7,261 nt of DNA from an uncultured Alphaproteobacteria bacterium. Lineage in GTDB: Bacteria; Pseudomonadota; Alphaproteobacteria; Caulobacterales; Hyphomonadaceae. Under the pieces are notes generated by a model. It made no database searches. It was given only the letters and a program-made list of their open reading frames with translations, and was not told the origin of the DNA. The DNA lies in assembly GCA_903831485.1 (NCBI GenBank), contig CAIKXW010000165.1, positions 1 through 7,261 of the forward strand, in the 5' to 3' direction. Within the stretch, counting starts at the first letter, position 1, and each line of letters begins with the position of its first letter. The translations under genes and the position numbers were made by a program. Below, piece by piece: positions 6,175 to 7,261 of this stretch.

Positions 6175-7115
6175 TCCACCGTGTGATAGCCTGCGCCGCT
6201 GCGCTGTCGCTGAGCGCTTGCATGGTCGTCAGCATCGACGAGACGACGGTGTTCGAGCCGATCGCGTATGACGAAGCGCTGGCGAAGCAGACCGGCCAGA
6301 CGATGATCGGCGAGCGTGCGTTCCAGTCCGAAGCGGACTGGAACTATGTCTGGAAAAGCCGCGCTGAGGCCGATGCTGGTTTTCCGAAGCAGGCCGCGCC
6401 TTTTGTTGAAGCGAAGATCGAGCACGGCCGGTTTGGCACGGGCGAGGGCGGGCTGGCCTACACGCTGGTGACGCGGGCAGCGCCCGCTGACGCCCTGGTG
6501 GTGCGGTGTGGGGGCAACGCGTCGACACGGCAGCGCAGCGGTTATCGCTACACGGTGGTGGCGATCCCGCATGGCGATGTGCTGCTGTTCGACTATCCCG
6601 GCTATGGCGAGACGGGTGGAACGGCGAGCCCCGAGCGATTCCAGCAGATGGCGGACGAAATCGTGCCGCTGGTGCGCGAGAAAGCGGCGGGCCGGAAGAT
6701 CGTGCTGTGGGGGCACTCGCTGGGCGGACTGGTGTGTTCGGAGCTGGCGGCGCGGCTGCCGGAGACGGACGGACTGATCATCGAGACGTCGGCGCGCAAC
6801 GCCCGCGAGGTCGCACAGGCGTGGACGCCCTGGTTCGCGGCGCCGTTCGTTCGGATCGAGATTGCTGAAGGGTTTGGCGACATCGACGTTGCCAATGCCC
6901 TGAAGGATTTCAAGGGGCCTGTGCTGGTGCTCGGCGGCGAGAAGGATGGCACGCTGCCGGTTCAGCTGGCCCGCTCAGTGGGCAAGGCGCTGAAGGATGA
7001 GGGCATCGCTGCGGTGTATGTCGAGTTCTTGGGCGGTGGGCATTCGGACCTGATCGTGCAGGATACGTTTGCGGATGTGGTCGCGGCGTTCTTTGCTCGG
7101 GTTTCCGCTACCTGA
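6171..7115 (+). CDS. Lipoprotein alpha/beta hydrolase (Bem46/ABHD-like)
   Basis: The 314-residue protein starts with a short signal peptide and a perfect lipobox LSAC, with Cys17 predicted to be lipidated, so it should be membrane-anchored outside the cytoplasm. An alpha/beta hydrolase domain follows from about residue 95. It has a Bem46-like segment VVRCGGNAS, then LLFDYPGYGETGG, and the nucleophile elbow GHSLGG with Ser183. The acid is Asp259 in LGGEKDG and the histidine is His291 in GGGHSDL, so the triad is complete. The substrate is unknown; a serine esterase, thioesterase or lipase-like activity is the natural guess. ATG 6171 is preferred over GTG 6123 because AGGAG lies 5 nt upstream, the signal peptide begins cleanly there, and it gives the ATGA overlap with the CHAD stop. 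It is the last gene of the unit. Confidence 0.88.
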   Translation: MIHRVIACAAALSLSACMVVSIDETTVFEPIAYDEALAKQTGQTMIGERAFQSEADWNYVWKSRAEADAGFPKQAAPFVEAKIEHGRFGTGEGGLAYTLVTRAAPADALVVRCGGNASTRQRSGYRYTVVAIPHGDVLLFDYPGYGETGGTASPERFQQMADEIVPLVREKAAGRKIVLWGHSLGGLVCSELAARLPETDGLIIETSARNAREVAQAWTPWFAAPFVRIEIAEGFGDIDVANALKDFKGPVLVLGGEKDGTLPVQLARSVGKALKDEGIAAVYVEFLGGGHSDLIVQDTFADVVAAFFARVSAT

Positions 7116-7118
7116 GCC

Positions 7119-7150
7119 ATTCTCGGCCGAACGAAGTGAGTGCCGGGAAT
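7119..7150 (+). terminator. Hairpin just after the hydrolase gene
   Basis: Positions 7119-7127 (ATTCTCGGC) can pair with 7142-7150 (GCCGGGAAT) as nine pairs with one U-G wobble, enclosing a 14-nt loop. It begins 3 nt after the hydrolase stop. There is no U-tract, so it is either a non-canonical terminator or one member of a dispersed palindromic repeat: its ATTCTCGG arm recurs in the element at 7207-7238. Confidence 0.4.
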
Positions 7151-7206
7151 GCCGGTTGAGAGCTTCATGCGTAGTCTTGCGAGTTCCCGCGCTTCTACAA
7201 CCGATG

Positions 7207-7238
7207 TTCTCGGGATGCGCCTTCGGCTTACCCGAGAA
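7207..7238. repeat. Palindromic intergenic element
   Basis: TTCTCGGG (7207-7214) and CCCGAGAA (7231-7238) are a perfect 8-bp inverted repeat. An inner GCC-TTC-GGC mini-stem (7219-7227) lies within the 16-nt loop. The remainder of the terminal 146-bp non-coding stretch (7116-7261) shows no gene and no promoter I would defend. The flanking GACTCTGAGAGGCTTGATCCCC may belong to the same repeat family, but the window ends there. Confidence 0.5.
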
Positions 7239-7261
7239 TGACTCTGAGAGGCTTGATCCCC

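Overview
The window is a dense, GC-rich stretch of bacterial chromosome. Its core genes (DapD of the succinylase lysine route, FolE, CysS, an ExoD-family membrane protein, DUF3052 and CHAD proteins), codon bias and promoter style suggest an alphaproteobacterium, possibly of the Hyphomonadaceae or a related group. The family-level placement is inference. I see no tRNA, rRNA, CRISPR array, transposase, phage gene or other sign of recent transfer.

Left part, all on the minus strand. Reading from about 2580 down to 1, the genes are folE (GTP cyclohydrolase I), dapD (tetrahydrodipicolinate N-succinyltransferase), a DUF3052 protein, a 59-residue two-helix membrane protein, and a second small membrane protein cut by the left edge. 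Each has a good ribosome binding site. The gaps hold structured DNA. The folE leader forms a strong hairpin that pairs fully only in the folE-sense RNA and may be a THF-II (folE-motif) riboswitch. Overlapping GC hairpins sit at the folE stop. A 12-bp perfect palindrome built from ACACGAAG units lies between dapD and the DUF3052 gene.

Right part, all on the plus strand. A 215-bp divergent region (2510-2724) separates folE from cysS (cysteinyl-tRNA synthetase). cysS overlaps an exoD-like gene by 16 nt. After a 90-bp gap with a good sigma70-type promoter (TTGACG-N16-TATGCT) comes a compact three-gene unit: a small unrecognised lipoprotein, a CHAD-domain protein (7 nt downstream), and a lipoprotein alpha/beta hydrolase of Bem46 type (ATGA overlap). 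The last 146 bp hold two palindromic elements of related sequence and no gene.

Most genes are housekeeping: folate/pterin, lysine/peptidoglycan precursor, and tRNA charging. The items most worth a second look are the folE leader RNA and the lipoprotein-CHAD-hydrolase unit. I found no clear evidence of a large undescribed system.
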